The notes: generated by a model not told the origin, from the letters alone. 10,000 nucleotides of DNA from Actinidia chinensis (GCA_009663005.1 CM018901.1:10383997-10393996); one strand, 5' to 3'; counted from the first letter of the stretch, positions 1 through 7,620 are shown. Numbers and translations are program-made.

Positions 1-390
1 CTGTATTTTTTCCTTCTTTGACTTTTTTGACCTCTTTCTTCTCGAACACTTTTGAAGCCCTTGGAGTCCAATTCTCGCGACGCTTGATAGACGTGACTTT
101 GTATAATTCTGTGAGATCTTTCCAATGGCGCATCTTCTATTTCAATTCTGAGTTACAGTTGAAAACTTTCACAATTTCTGAGACAAATTCCGGCAATGGC
201 TTTCGATATACACGACTTCACTCTGAATTACCTTTATGGCTCAAATTCTTCATTTTTATCAACATTTGCCTGTAATGAACTTAGGCATGACTTTTAGTGC
301 AAAACACGATAAAAACAACTAATTAACCTAATCTAGGGCCAACTTAGGTCAATTTCACAGCTTTTAGACTACAATTATGTTGTCCAATCA
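1..390. repeat. LTR-retroelement-like dispersed repeat, left copy (truncated by window edge)
   Basis: This segment is a diverged direct copy of 9483-9873. Shared blocks include GTGAGATCTTTCCAA, GGCGCATCTT, CTTTCGATAT, CACTCTGAAT and TTAACCTAATCTAGGGC, all in the same order and spacing. By eye about three quarters of positions agree. Similarity starts at base 1, so the repeat probably continues left of the window. It stops at about 390 (TCCAATCA), where copia polyprotein sequence begins, whereas the right copy continues. The block style, with short GC-rich motifs in an AT-rich background and a TTTCCAACGG-like phrase, resembles plant LTRs, but no terminus, primer site or protein is visible, so element class and strand are unassigned. 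The open frame at 18-275 gives no recognisable protein. Confidence 0.7.
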
Positions 391-399
391 ACGAACAAT

Positions 400-764
400 A
401 TGGAGAACAGATTTGTTGGCAAAGGATTAGTCCTATTTTGCACGGTAGACATGAGGTCTTTGACATTGACCGAGGTAAGATATGTTCCTAATTTACAAAA
501 AAAATTGATTTCCATTGGGATACTAGATTCGAAAGAATGTAACTTTGAAAATAGTAAAAGAATGGACTAGAGGGTAATGTTCAGACAAGGGGAGCTATTG
601 TCAGACATGGATGGGTCTAGTGGTACTAGCAAGCAGAATAGACAAGAAAACTAATAGTTGCACAAAGGCACGCAAAGCAATTATATGGGTACTTAAAGGA
701 TCCGAAATGGTACAGGAGAGCAGGGAAATGCTTTGATATATGTGCGAAGTCTGGCCAGACATAA
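400..764 (+). pseudogene. Ty1/copia pol remnant: gag-pre-integrase scrap joined to reverse-transcriptase scrap
   Basis: Two degraded pieces of a copia polyprotein lie in order on the plus strand. Frame 421-570 contains LTLTEVRYVPNLQKKLIS followed by IGILDSKECNFEN, the characteristic end of the copia protease / gag-pre-integrase region, and stops at 568-570. Frame 642-764 contains KQLYGYLKDPKWYRR, which resembles the reverse-transcriptase signature around LYGLKQ-P-WY, and stops at 762-764. In an intact element these regions are separated by the whole integrase (roughly 400 residues or more). Here they are under 100 bp apart, so the integrase has been deleted. No RNase H or YADD catalytic motif was found. 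The piece is not functional. The first identification is firm; the second is probable because it carries internal changes. Confidence 0.75.
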
Positions 765-1180
765 GTCATGCAACCAGTGCAGGATATTCAGAGAAAAACT
801 CAAAAGAATGAGACAAAGTCGATTTTAAGGAGCTGTACAATGACGGGTGCGACAATGCCGAAACAAGTCTCTTTTGCTTTTAATTTGATTAGTGACAGTG
901 ATCTCTTCAGTTGTGTGCACAAAGGATTAGAGATGGAGCTATTACAACTCGCAAAGTGAGGTACTTTTCGGCGCACCCTAGTGGGTGGGTTAGTGTAGGG
1001 CACCTCAGTGCAAAGGTGAAGGCACTTTGGCATGGAGTGCATACACTTTAGGGGAAAGTGAAGTAGCTTGTTGGTGAATGCGAGATCTCGTGAATGCTAT
1101 ATTATAGACATTATGGGAGAACTGGACTAGAAGCTGTTAGGATAAACAACTTGAAAATATCGGATTACCTTCCAATGGGC
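765..1180 (+). other. Unassigned degraded internal sequence of the plus-strand copia element
   Basis: This lies between the reverse-transcriptase scrap and the polypurine tract, where the end of RT and RNase H would be expected. I could not recognise either in any frame. Short open frames (768-959 on +, 800-1042 on -) overlap each other and match no family I know. It is either decayed 3' pol plus untranslated leader or unrelated inserted DNA. Confidence 0.4.
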
Positions 1181-1193
1181 TATAGGGGGAGAT
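1181..1193 (+). other. Polypurine tract of copia element
   Basis: The sequence TATAGGGGGAGAT sits directly before the TGTTG that opens the LTR at 1194. A G-rich purine run ending immediately upstream of the 3' LTR is the usual plus-strand priming site of LTR retrotransposons, and GGGGGAGAT followed by TGTTG is a common form in plant copia elements. It fixes both the LTR start and the plus orientation. Confidence 0.7.
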
Positions 1194-1390
1194 TGTTGAG
1201 CTAAGCCCAAATAGTATATATTTATGAGAGAGAGGCTGAGAGGGTGAGTTAAGAGATTGAGTCTTCGCCTTTGTAATCCTCTTCATTCGATTAGTGAATT
1301 ATTTATTTCTTTCCGTAAATGTAGGCATCATTGTCTGAACTACATAAATCTTTTCTTGTGTATGATCGGTGATTCATTTTGGGCACAACA
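1194..1390 (+). mobile_element. 3' LTR of plus-strand Ty1/copia element (197 bp)
   Basis: The LTR opens with TGTTGAGCTAAGCCC right after the polypurine tract and closes with GGGCACAACA, giving the 5-bp inverted termini TGTTG...CAACA expected of LTRs. It holds a TATA-like stretch about 20 bp in and a CTTTGTAATCCTCTTCATTCG segment typical of the R/U5 part of short copia LTRs. The matching 5' LTR is not in the window, so its age cannot be judged. The 5 bases after it are CCCAC; the other target-site copy is missing because the 5' half of the element is lost. Confidence 0.75.
1215..1225 (+). promoter_or_regulatory. Putative TATA box of the 197-bp LTR
   Basis: TATATATTTAT lies about 20 bp inside the LTR, followed some 50 bp later by the U5-like segment. 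Position and composition fit an LTR promoter, but no transcript start can be seen. Confidence 0.35.
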
Positions 1391-1529
1391 CCCACAAGTT
1401 TAGATGTCACAATGCATTAAATCGTACACGTGTTTATTCTACGTGTCATAAAAAATGATAACTAATAGAAATACTATATCGGACGCAATCTAAATGTCGT
1501 GTAAGTATGGAATAAAGTATTAATTTAAA

Positions 1530-1830
1530 GGGTGAAATACACTGACCACCCCTAAGGTTTCGAATTAATACACAAAGTACCCTGATATTTGAGAAATGAT
1601 AGGACCTCCCTTGAGGTTTGAAACTTGTAATAGATTTCCCCCATTTTACACTAACCATTCCTGAGATTCTGGATTAATACATAAAGCACTATTGATGTCA
1701 ATCCTCCATTAGCAAGATTGACTGTCTATCCATGACGTCAGCTGAATAGTGGTTGGAATACCATATATGCCCTTTATTTTAACAAAATTACTATATACCC
1801 ACAAGGACGTTGATTGAATGACCAAAAAGT
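1530..1830 (+). repeat. Left terminal inverted repeat of the MULE
   Basis: This arm pairs with 1969-2266 along its whole length, at roughly four fifths identity by eye with small indels. The stretch 1728-1770 is 43 bp with no mismatch to its partner at 2030-2072 and includes the palindrome TGACGTCA (1733-1740). Within the arm, the phrase around GATTAATACATAAAG (about 1671) is a diverged repeat of GAATTAATACACAAAG (about 1562), offset about 107 bp, so the arm itself arose partly by internal duplication. Confidence 0.88.
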
Positions 1831-1968
1831 GAATTATATTGACCCATTAACTATTTAATTTTATCATTTATACTCTTTTTGTTACTAATCTGTTTGAAAT
1901 AGTGATGGAAATCGATCATGTGTTATACATGTATTTAAATTAAATACCCATATGTCTAAAATACTATT

Positions 1969-2266
1969 ATTTTTTGATCATTCAACCAACATCCTTGTTG
2001 AATATATAGTAACTTTGTCAAAAAGAATTGCATATATGGTATTCCAACCACTATTCAGCTGACGTCATGGATGGGCAGTCAATCTTGCTAACGGATGATT
2101 GACGTCAGGGTGCTTTATGTATTAACCCAAAATCTCAGGGGCCGTTAGTGTAAAATGGAGAGAATCTGTTACAAGTTTCAAATCTCAGGAGAGGTCACTA
2201 CAATTTTACAAACGTCAGGGGTACTTTATGTATTAACTCGGAATCGGTAGTCAGTGTATTTCACCC
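1969..2266 (-). repeat. Right terminal inverted repeat of the MULE
   Basis: Reverse complement of the left arm, ending in CAGTGTATTTCACCC at 2266. It carries the same internal 107-bp-spaced duplication and the perfectly conserved 43-bp block at 2030-2072. The two arms have diverged by substitutions and short indels since they formed. Confidence 0.88.
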
Positions 2267-2291
2267 TAATTTAAATGACATGAATGCATGT

Positions 2292-2526
2292 CAAGGTTGA
2301 GTATTACAAAAGTGATTATGAGAGAAAGTAAATTAAAGTGAAGTATATAAATAAAAAAAACTTTCTTGTGTGTTCATGACACCGGATTTTTATAAATAAA
2401 ACTATAATTTAGTTGTTTATTTGACAGCAAAACAAAAGTTAAAGAAAAAGGTTTTGTTCCTTATGTATTTTCTCGCAAAATAATTAAATAATAAATATCA
2501 TTCATATTCGTACACTTCAATGGTTA
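2292..2526. repeat. Dispersed AT-rich repeat, copy 1
   Basis: Diverged direct copy of 4081-4334. Shared blocks in order are AAAGTGAAGTA, TGTGTG-GTTCAT, the TTTAACAG/TTTGACAG block, AAAATAATTAAAT and CATATTC-TACACTTCAATG. Compared with copy 2 it lacks about 19 bases near the start. No protein, target duplication or inverted ends were found; it may be an old MITE. Confidence 0.6.
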
Positions 2527-3304
2527 GAATTGTTTTGCTTTTATTTTCTTTGTGTGATTATATGGCTGGAAGTTAAAATCTCGATAATTTTAATATCATT
2601 TATTTAAGTCAAGATGTTGCCCCATATCTTAGTCACATGGATATAAAAACTTTGTCATAATTCGTGTAAATTGTCACTTCAATAAATAAAATATTAATTG
2701 AGATTATTTTTTCAACAATACTCAAATCAAAAGACAGTAAAAAAATATTTTTTTATCTTGTTTATTTTTTAGTTATCCAATTTTTTTAATATTTTGATAA
2801 ATATTTTTTTACCTTTTTAATTTTTATCTTGCTTATTTTTTATCTCTTTATTTTTTTTTATATTTTGATTAATTTTGTTTTGAGTGTTTTTGCTCAAATC
2901 CAAATATACCAACTTATAGACCTATAAAATTACTTTCTTAACTTGTATTCCACAAAGTTTAATATTCAAGAACTCTACTATAAATACCCTTATAGTGAAT
3001 TTGAAGTTATCAATATCAATTCCAACAATTAATACGATGTTATAATTAATTGTTAATTTATTTTTTACATGGAAACAATGTATAAGAAAACAATCATAAA
3101 ATTATTAATATTATTTTTGTGTGTGTGAATGTATAAAGAAGATTTTTATTTATAAAGAAAAAATAGTATTTTTGCCTCCACCCTAAATATAGTAACTAAT
3201 ATACACATAAACTCCGGACTTGTCTTTACAAAAGTTATCTAGTCAATTTAGAAGTTAATTATTTTTTAATAGTTATGAATTTATTACATTATGTGTATTT
3301 TCTC
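2527..3304. other. AT-rich stretch without recognisable gene
   Basis: Long T- and A-rich runs, stops in all frames and no protein motif. Phrases such as TTTTTATCTTGCTTATTTTTTAT (about 2820) resemble 4366-4388 downstream of repeat copy 2, so part of it probably belongs to the same repeat family. I see no RNA gene or regulatory element I can defend. Confidence 0.6.
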
Positions 3305-3452
3305 AATTTGTACAAAATATATATTTGAGAATTTCTCTTATTTATTTGTAATATTTTGATTTGATATTTTCTCAATATATTTGGTCCAATTAAAATTGAT
3401 ATATTTATGTTAATTTGTACTAAATAAATATTTGAGAATTTATCTTATTTAT
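3305..3452. repeat. Local direct duplication, two 41-bp copies 107 bp apart
   Basis: Positions 3305-3345 and 3412-3452 are 41-bp copies starting AATTTGTAC and ending TCTTATTTAT, differing at only 3 positions. The DNA between and around them is much less alike, so this is either a local duplication with diverged flanks or two copies of a short dispersed repeat. Confidence 0.75.
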
Positions 3453-3820
3453 CATGTAGAGAAAATATTCAAGAACTTCTCTTGTTTAGTTGATAATTTC
3501 TAATTTTCTCTTTAAAAATTTGTTGATAATTTTTTATTTGTTATCTTATGTATCCATACGATAATTTAGAAGTTGATTACTTCTTAATATGATTGATAAT
3601 TTATCATTTTTTGATTTAAAAATTATTACTTTTAATTTGTCTATATAAGTTTCATATTGAGGTTGATAGCTTGGTAGTTACTCAAAATGAACTTTTTGGA
3701 CAACAATTATTTATTATGATTTTTTCATAAAATAAGTACTCTTAAAAGGTGTTGTAATTTTCTCATTTTTTTAGCTTTTTAGTTCGTTATTAGACTATAG
3801 TTTGATTATTAAAAGGAGCT
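3453..3820. other. AT-rich stretch without recognisable gene
   Basis: No coding signal. The block 3769-3817, which includes TTATTAGACTATAGTTTGAT, resembles 4424-4464 just downstream of repeat copy 2, suggesting pieces of one repeat family scattered through 2292-4464. Nothing else was recognised. Confidence 0.55.
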
Positions 3821-3894
3821 TTATAAAAAACTTAAGGATAATAATGCATTAGCCTTAAATCTCATGAGACAATAATGTAATTAATCTTAAAAAA

Positions 3895-3916
3895 ACTCCA
3901 TATTATAATATGGAGT
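3895..3916. repeat. Perfect 22-bp palindrome
   Basis: The 22 bases run from ACTCCATATTA to its exact complement TAATATGGAGT with no spacer, so the strand can fold fully on itself apart from the loop bases. At the equivalent place in the other copy (about 6527-6547) the outer ACTC...GAGT is kept but the middle is no longer symmetric. Confidence 0.9.
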
Positions 3917-3931
3917 CTTGTGATTTTGGTG

Positions 3932-3958
3932 GGATACATTTTTGAAGAAAGTGTATCC
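3932..3958. repeat. Stem-loop, 11-bp stem with 5-base loop
   Basis: GGATACATTTT (3932-3942) pairs with AAAGTGTATCC (3948-3958) through 11 positions including one G-T wobble, around the loop TGAAG. It begins 15 bp after the perfect palindrome, so two hairpins stand side by side. There is no T-run after it and no gene before it, so a bacterial-type terminator reading makes no sense here. Confidence 0.75.
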
Positions 3959-4080
3959 TAGTGGGAAAACTAATTTTTAGAATTCCATAATTTTTTTGAT
4001 AACTGGACATCAAAAAAGATATATAAAAAAGTTGATTTTTTCATTCCTTTTTTATCCTTTTCAGGTAACTGAAGGGAGCC

Positions 4081-4334
4081 CAAGGCTTCGTTCAGTTGTC
4101 AGGAATTTGTATTAAAAAGTGGTTCTTAAGAAATGAAGTAAAGTGAAGTAAATTGAAATAAAAATATATTTATTTGTGTGCGTTCATTTGACATCGAAAT
4201 TTTATAAAAAAACTAAATTGAGTTGTTCATTTAACAGAAAAAGAAAAATTATGGAATTGTTATTATTTTTTATGTATTTTTTCATAAAATAATTAAATTA
4301 TGAATATCCTTCATATTCATACACTTCAATGATT
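4081..4334. repeat. Dispersed AT-rich repeat, copy 2
   Basis: Fuller copy of the repeat at 2292-2526. It opens CAAGGCTTCGTTCAGTTGTC, which resembles the GGC-TNGTTNGGTTG beginning of several plant MITE families, but I could not find an inverted counterpart downstream or a target duplication, so the class stays open. The family's sequence seems to continue to about 4464. Confidence 0.55.
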
Positions 4335-4630
4335 AAATAATGAACATCCTTTATGTTCATATAATTTATTTTTTATCCTGCTTATTTTTTATTTCAGAAA
4401 ATATTTGACATTTTGATTTTTTTTTTTACTTTTTTGATTCGTCATTAGACTATATTTAAAAGAATGCCTACTAAAGAAAAAATAATTCAAAAAAGTATTG
4501 CTAAAATAAAAAGATACAAAGAAATAAGGTGCTTAAATAAGTTATCCTAAACATGCCTAATTTTTTATTTTTTTCAAATTATGTACTAATAGTTCATTGC
4601 TTGACAAGTTTGTATGTTGATCGCCAACAA
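4335..4630. other. AT-rich stretch, no gene
   Basis: Partly a tail of the preceding repeat (similarity at 4424-4464 to 3769-3817), otherwise A/T runs and stops in every frame. Nothing else was recognised. Confidence 0.5.
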
Positions 4631-4884
4631 TCTACAATATAAATCACAACTCATTTTGAATATCAAAACTATCTTTTACTATCGACGGTTGAAATTCATT
4701 TGAATTAATCCAACGGCTGAGATTTTATCTAAGATTATTTTTTCTCCAAAAAATATGTCAGTCCCACATAAGTTATGATCCAATGTCCAAAAAACTTTAA
4801 AAATTGGCATATGTTTGACCCATTGAATTATTGTTTTAGGGGGAGAAACAAACAAAAATTAAATAACACATTCTTTCTCCTTAA
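4631..4884 (+). mobile_element. Helitron 5' fragment (3' end missing)
   Basis: Begins TCTACAATATAAATCACAAC after an A, matching the TC start and A^T insertion preference of Helitrons. It follows the same order of blocks as the element at 5849-6340: ACTCATTTTGAAT, ATCAAAACTAT, CGGTTGAAAT, CTGAGATTTTA, CCAAAAAATAT, CCCACATAA, ATTGAATTATT and TTCTTTCTCC. About 25 bases present in the other copy are missing near 4760. Similarity fades at about 4884, and no hairpin or CTAG end follows, so it is truncated or its tail was replaced. No Rep/helicase protein is encoded. Confidence 0.65.
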
Positions 4885-5359
4885 GTGTTATTTTTTTATT
4901 TAATAATTTTTTAGTATTTGATCAAAAGTTATATTATTTAGTTATTTTTACTATAAGAGTCTAAAAAAATATAAAAAAAAATTATTTAATTGAAGATAAA
5001 AAAATTTTTTTTTATTTAGTGAACTTTCTATTAAAATTAAATTAATTTTATATTTTTCACCGTTATTGTCATTTAATGAATTTTTTTCACCGATTACCAA
5101 TCTTTGATACTTTTTGCTTTCTTTTAATAAAAAAGTTTAAAAATATAAAGCAAACATAACAAATTACTTCAAATAGAGAGGAAAGTAATTTTCATACATT
5201 CATTTTCTTTAATAGTATTTTTTTATATTTATTAAAATTAATTTATCTAATGGTTGTAATGAAAATATTTGAGTAAAAATGAACATTTAAATAAATTTAT
5301 CAATAATAAGTACAAAATATCCTATAATATAAGAAACATATTTGTGGTCTTACAAACTA
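4885..5359. other. AT-rich stretch, no gene
   Basis: Very AT-rich with homopolymer runs. The 13-mer CCTATAATATAAG at about 5320 nearly repeats the Helitron start TCTATAATATAAG at 5360, 40 bp later. It might be a relic of another Helitron 5' end, but nothing after it supports that. No coding or RNA signal was seen. Confidence 0.5.
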
Positions 5360-5848
5360 TCTATAATATAAGATAGCTTGATTTTTGAATCTAAAAATTA
5401 TCTTCTATTATCTGCGGTTGAAATCCACTTTATTTAATCAAATGGTTAAGATTTTACCTGAGTCTATTTTTTATTTTCCAAAGATATCACTTCATTCTTC
5501 TCAAATATGTGAGGCCTACATAGTTTTTAATCCAATAAAAAAAATCTTTAAAGTTGGGTATATGTTTTAATCATTTGATCATTTTTTAGTGAAACTCAAA
5601 AAAAATAATTAAGACACACCTTTAATTCTCGCTCATTTCTCCCAAAGTAGCAACACATTTTTAAAATTATTATACTTTCTAATTTGTTCTCTATTTTGTA
5701 GCAATGTATCTCTTCGTATATGAATACAATGTATTTTTTATCTGATTTTTATATCTTATCTGTTTTTTAAGTTGTAAAACTCTAACGAAAGACGTTTAAG
5801 AGGTGATTTATTTTTTGTATATTGCCCATTGGTACAGACAATTATTAG
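5360..5848 (+). mobile_element. Non-autonomous Helitron, first of a head-to-tail pair (489 bp)
   Basis: Starts TCTATAATATAAGATAG after an A and ends ...CAATTATTAG, with T as the next base. Helitrons start with TC, end in CTRR after a short hairpin, and insert between A and T without target duplication; here the last four bases are TTAG rather than CTAG. The end region TTGCCCATTGGTACAGACAA aligns with the GTGCCCGTAGGCATGG hairpin region of the next copy. The body aligns throughout with 5849-6340 (CGGTTGAAATCCA, TTTTGTAGCAATG, AATACAATGTAT, AAACTCTAA). No protein domain is present, so transposition would have relied on another element's Rep/helicase. The frame at 5385-5570 is incidental. Confidence 0.8.
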
Positions 5849-6340
5849 TCTATATTATAAAATGCAACTCATTTTGAATCTCAAAACTATTTTCCACTAT
5901 CTACGGTTGAAATCCATTTGAGTTAACTCAACAACTGAGACTTTACCTGGGATTATTGTTTTCTCCCAAAAAATATCACTTCTTTTTTCTCAAATGTGTG
6001 TGACCCACATAAATTTTTATCTAATGGACAAAAATACTCTAAAACTGCGCACATTTTTTACTTATTGAATTATTTTTAGTGGGACCCACACAAAAGAAAC
6101 TAAAACATTCCTTTCTTTCTCCCTCATTTCTACCAAATTATCAAAAAAAAATTCAAAATCATTGTAGTTTTTAATTTGTTCTCCATTTTGTAGCAATGCA
6201 TTTCTTTGTATATGCATACAATGTATCTTTTATCTGACGTTTATATCTTATTTATTTTTTAAATCATAAAACTCTAATGAGTACGCCTAAAAGGTAGTCT
6301 TTTTTTTTTACATAGTGCCCGTAGGCATGGCAATTACTAG
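5849..6340 (+). mobile_element. Non-autonomous Helitron, second of a head-to-tail pair (492 bp)
   Basis: Starts TCTATATTATAAAATGC immediately after the preceding element's last base and ends in CTAG at 6337-6340, followed by T. About 10 bases before the end is the short hairpin TGCC-CGTA-GGCA (6316-6327), the usual Helitron 3' signal although weak here. It is the best preserved of the three related copies in the window. There is no coding capacity. Because there is no host base pair between the two elements, this one inserted exactly at the 3' end of the other or the pair arose as a concatemer. Confidence 0.85.
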
Positions 6341-6433
6341 TTTAAAATAAGATGGCAAAAGTACTTATTGCCAATTTAATAATAAAATATTATTTTTATA
6401 AGAAAAAATAATAAATTAATATTTTTTTTATTA

Positions 6434-6590
6434 TAAACTTCAGGGAGGGGAACCTAATTTTTAATAGATTAGTCTTAAATCTCGTGAGGTTAATGTAATT
6501 TATCTTAAAAAAACTCATAGACAAAACACTCTATCACAACGCGGAGTCATGTGATTTTGTGGTAGAATACATTTTCAGGAAAGTAGATCT
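6434..6590. repeat. Dispersed repeat with two hairpins, copy 2
   Basis: Direct, diverged partner of 3821-3965. The two hairpins are decayed: only ACTC...GAGT is left of the palindrome and GAATACATTTTC...GAAAGTAGATC of the second stem. It ends close to where the minus-strand copia fragment begins, so that insertion or a deletion probably trimmed it. Confidence 0.65.
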
Positions 6591-6730
6591 TTGCTCAACT
6601 CCTATTTGCTCATGCTCAACTCCTTCTCCGATTATTGGTTAGTATCTATAACATCTTCAATTACAAGAATCTCCGGAGACATATCATTAGATTCATTTAG
6701 ATTTATATGTACATGCTCACACAAGTTGTG

Positions 6731-7024
6731 TTAATAAATATTTTCTAACTTGTTCTAAATATCATGAATTGATGTACATGAACTAATTTTTTTTTGTATA
6801 TCAGAATGGAATGCATTATACAATAGTTTGATAGCAGTGACATTTAGATAATTAGAATCATTTATATCTAAATTATTAAAAATAATATGCCACATTTTGT
6901 AATCAATTGATTGAATGAATATTCTCATTCTACCCTTCCAATATGTATAATTTATGTCATCAAACATTAGTGGATTAAGAGTCAAATGCCCCTCAATAAA
7001 AAGACTCACTAATGAGTTTGCCAT
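6731..7024 (-). pseudogene. Ty1/copia gag N-terminal fragment (DUF4219/UBN2 type)
   Basis: Gag is the structural protein that forms the virus-like particle around retrotransposon RNA. The minus-strand frame opens with ATG at 7024-7022 and runs 89 codons. Residues 28-45, YWKGRMRIFIQSIDYKMW, preceded by a P-L-F-D-like stretch (18-22) and N25-Y26, are the signature of the copia gag N-terminal domain. CTSIHDI near residue 83 fits the following UBN2-type segment. A TAG at 6757-6755 stops the frame where the family normally has Trp, and NKLENIY continues in frame before a TAA at 6733-6731. In-frame fragments interrupted by more stops may extend to about 6600, but no zinc knuckle, protease or pol follows. 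The start lies 44 bp downstream (on the minus strand) of the primer binding site, as expected. It is a truncated, non-functional copy. Confidence 0.9.
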
Positions 7025-7067
7025 GGATCAATTCTAAGGATGTTAAGTCTTTAAAAATAGAGCACTA

Positions 7068-7079
7068 GCTCTGATATAA
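7068..7079 (-). other. Primer binding site, initiator tRNA-Met type, degenerate
   Basis: Read on the minus strand the sequence is TTATATCAGAGC, matching 10 of 12 positions of TGGTATCAGAGC, the complement of the plant initiator tRNA-Met 3' end used by copia elements. It starts two bases after the LTR's terminal CA and before the gag start, the correct order for a 5' LTR junction. It fixes both the LTR edge and the minus orientation. Confidence 0.8.
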
Positions 7080-7399
7080 ATTGTTGCCCAAAAAACAAAT
7101 CAAGAGGGGTGAATTGAGTTTTTTTTAAATTAATGATAATTATGATTAATTAAAATTTAATCTAGTTAATCAAGCAATACATCAATTTATATGCAAAGCA
7201 ATATAAATAAGAATCAAACAAAAGCAAAGCATAACAAGGAACACAAAGATTTACCGAGGTCCGATCACAACTGTGATCTATGTCCTCCTAAGACCTCCGC
7301 AAAATTTTCTTCCACTACTTGCATCAATAATTACAAAGTCGGGGCTGATTTTTAAGTGCTCAGCTAACCTTTTATACCAATATCTTTGTCCAAACTCTA

Positions 7400-7620
7400 C
7401 TCAAACTTACAAGTGTTTTTTTTAAAATTTTACTCAAACTTACAAGTGTTTGGCATTACAAGAGGAACACTCAAACTCTCACAGTGTTTGAGTTTTATAA
7501 GAAAAACACTCAAAACTCTCACAAGTGTTTGTGTTTTATAAGAGAAACACTCAAACTCTCATTAAATGTTTGTGTTTCACAAGATAAACACTCAAACTCT
7601 CAAATACAAGTGTGAGAAGG
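7400..7620. repeat. Tandem repeat inside the LTR, about six units of 33-41 bp
   Basis: Units start with CTCAAACT-like sequence at 7400, 7433, 7470, 7509, 7550 and 7591, each followed by a AAGTGTTTG-like phrase and, in most units, TTATAAGA-AAACA. The last units are 41 bp and the first is shortened to 33 bp. The block lies between the putative TATA box and the inner LTR edge, so in the R/U5 portion of the transcript, where CACTC...GAGTG-like pairings could form hairpins. It may have expanded by slippage. Confidence 0.85.

Larger units (their letters stand above)
1530..2266. mobile_element. Non-autonomous Mutator-like element (MULE/MITE) with long inverted arms and 9-bp target duplication
   Basis: The element starts GGGTGAAATACACTGAC and ends with the exact complement of those 17 bases. 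Directly outside both ends is the same 9-mer, TAATTTAAA (1521-1529 and 2267-2275). A 9-bp target duplication with long terminal inverted repeats is the hallmark of Mutator-superfamily transposons. At 737 bp, with arms of about 300 bp and only ~140 bp of AT-rich centre, there is no room for a transposase and none is visible, so movement would have needed enzyme from elsewhere. The intact target duplication shows the element has not been truncated. It sits 139 bp downstream of the copia LTR. The minus frame at 1446-1658 crosses the left boundary and is not a gene. Confidence 0.9.
3821..3965. repeat. Dispersed repeat with two hairpins, copy 1
   Basis: Diverged direct copy of 6434-6590. Shared blocks are CCTTAAATCTC-TGAG / TCTTAAATCTCGTGAG, AATGTAATT, ATCTTAAAAAAACTC, GGAGTC-TGTGATTTTG-GG and ATACATTTT. 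It contains a perfect palindrome at 3895-3916 and a second stem-loop at 3932-3958. No protein is encoded. It could be the end of a non-autonomous transposon, but no target duplication is visible. Confidence 0.7.

Noticed and set aside
18..275. 85-codon open frame on the plus strand
   Set aside because: It lies in a dispersed noncoding repeat; the partner copy at 9483-9873 does not preserve the frame, and no family is recognisable.
768..1042. Overlapping short frames on + (768-959) and - (800-1042)
   Set aside because: They cover each other, show no protein motif, and lie in degraded copia DNA.
1446..1658. 70-codon frame on the minus strand
   Set aside because: It crosses the exact left boundary of the MULE, so it is a by-product of the insertion.
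2715..2895. Possible MITE with inverted ends around ATACTCAAATCAAAAG and its degenerate complement near 2865-2890
   Set aside because: Matches are short and AT-biased, with no target duplication; chance similarity in this composition is likely.
3932..3958. Rho-independent-terminator-like stem-loop
   Set aside because: There is no U-tract after the stem, no upstream gene, and a plant nuclear context.
5320..5359. CCTATAATATAAG as an extra Helitron 5' end
   Set aside because: It lacks the TC start and none of the Helitron body follows it before the true start at 5360.
5385..5570. 61-codon frame on the plus strand
   Set aside because: It lies inside a noncoding Helitron; the related copies at 4631 and 5849 do not keep it open.
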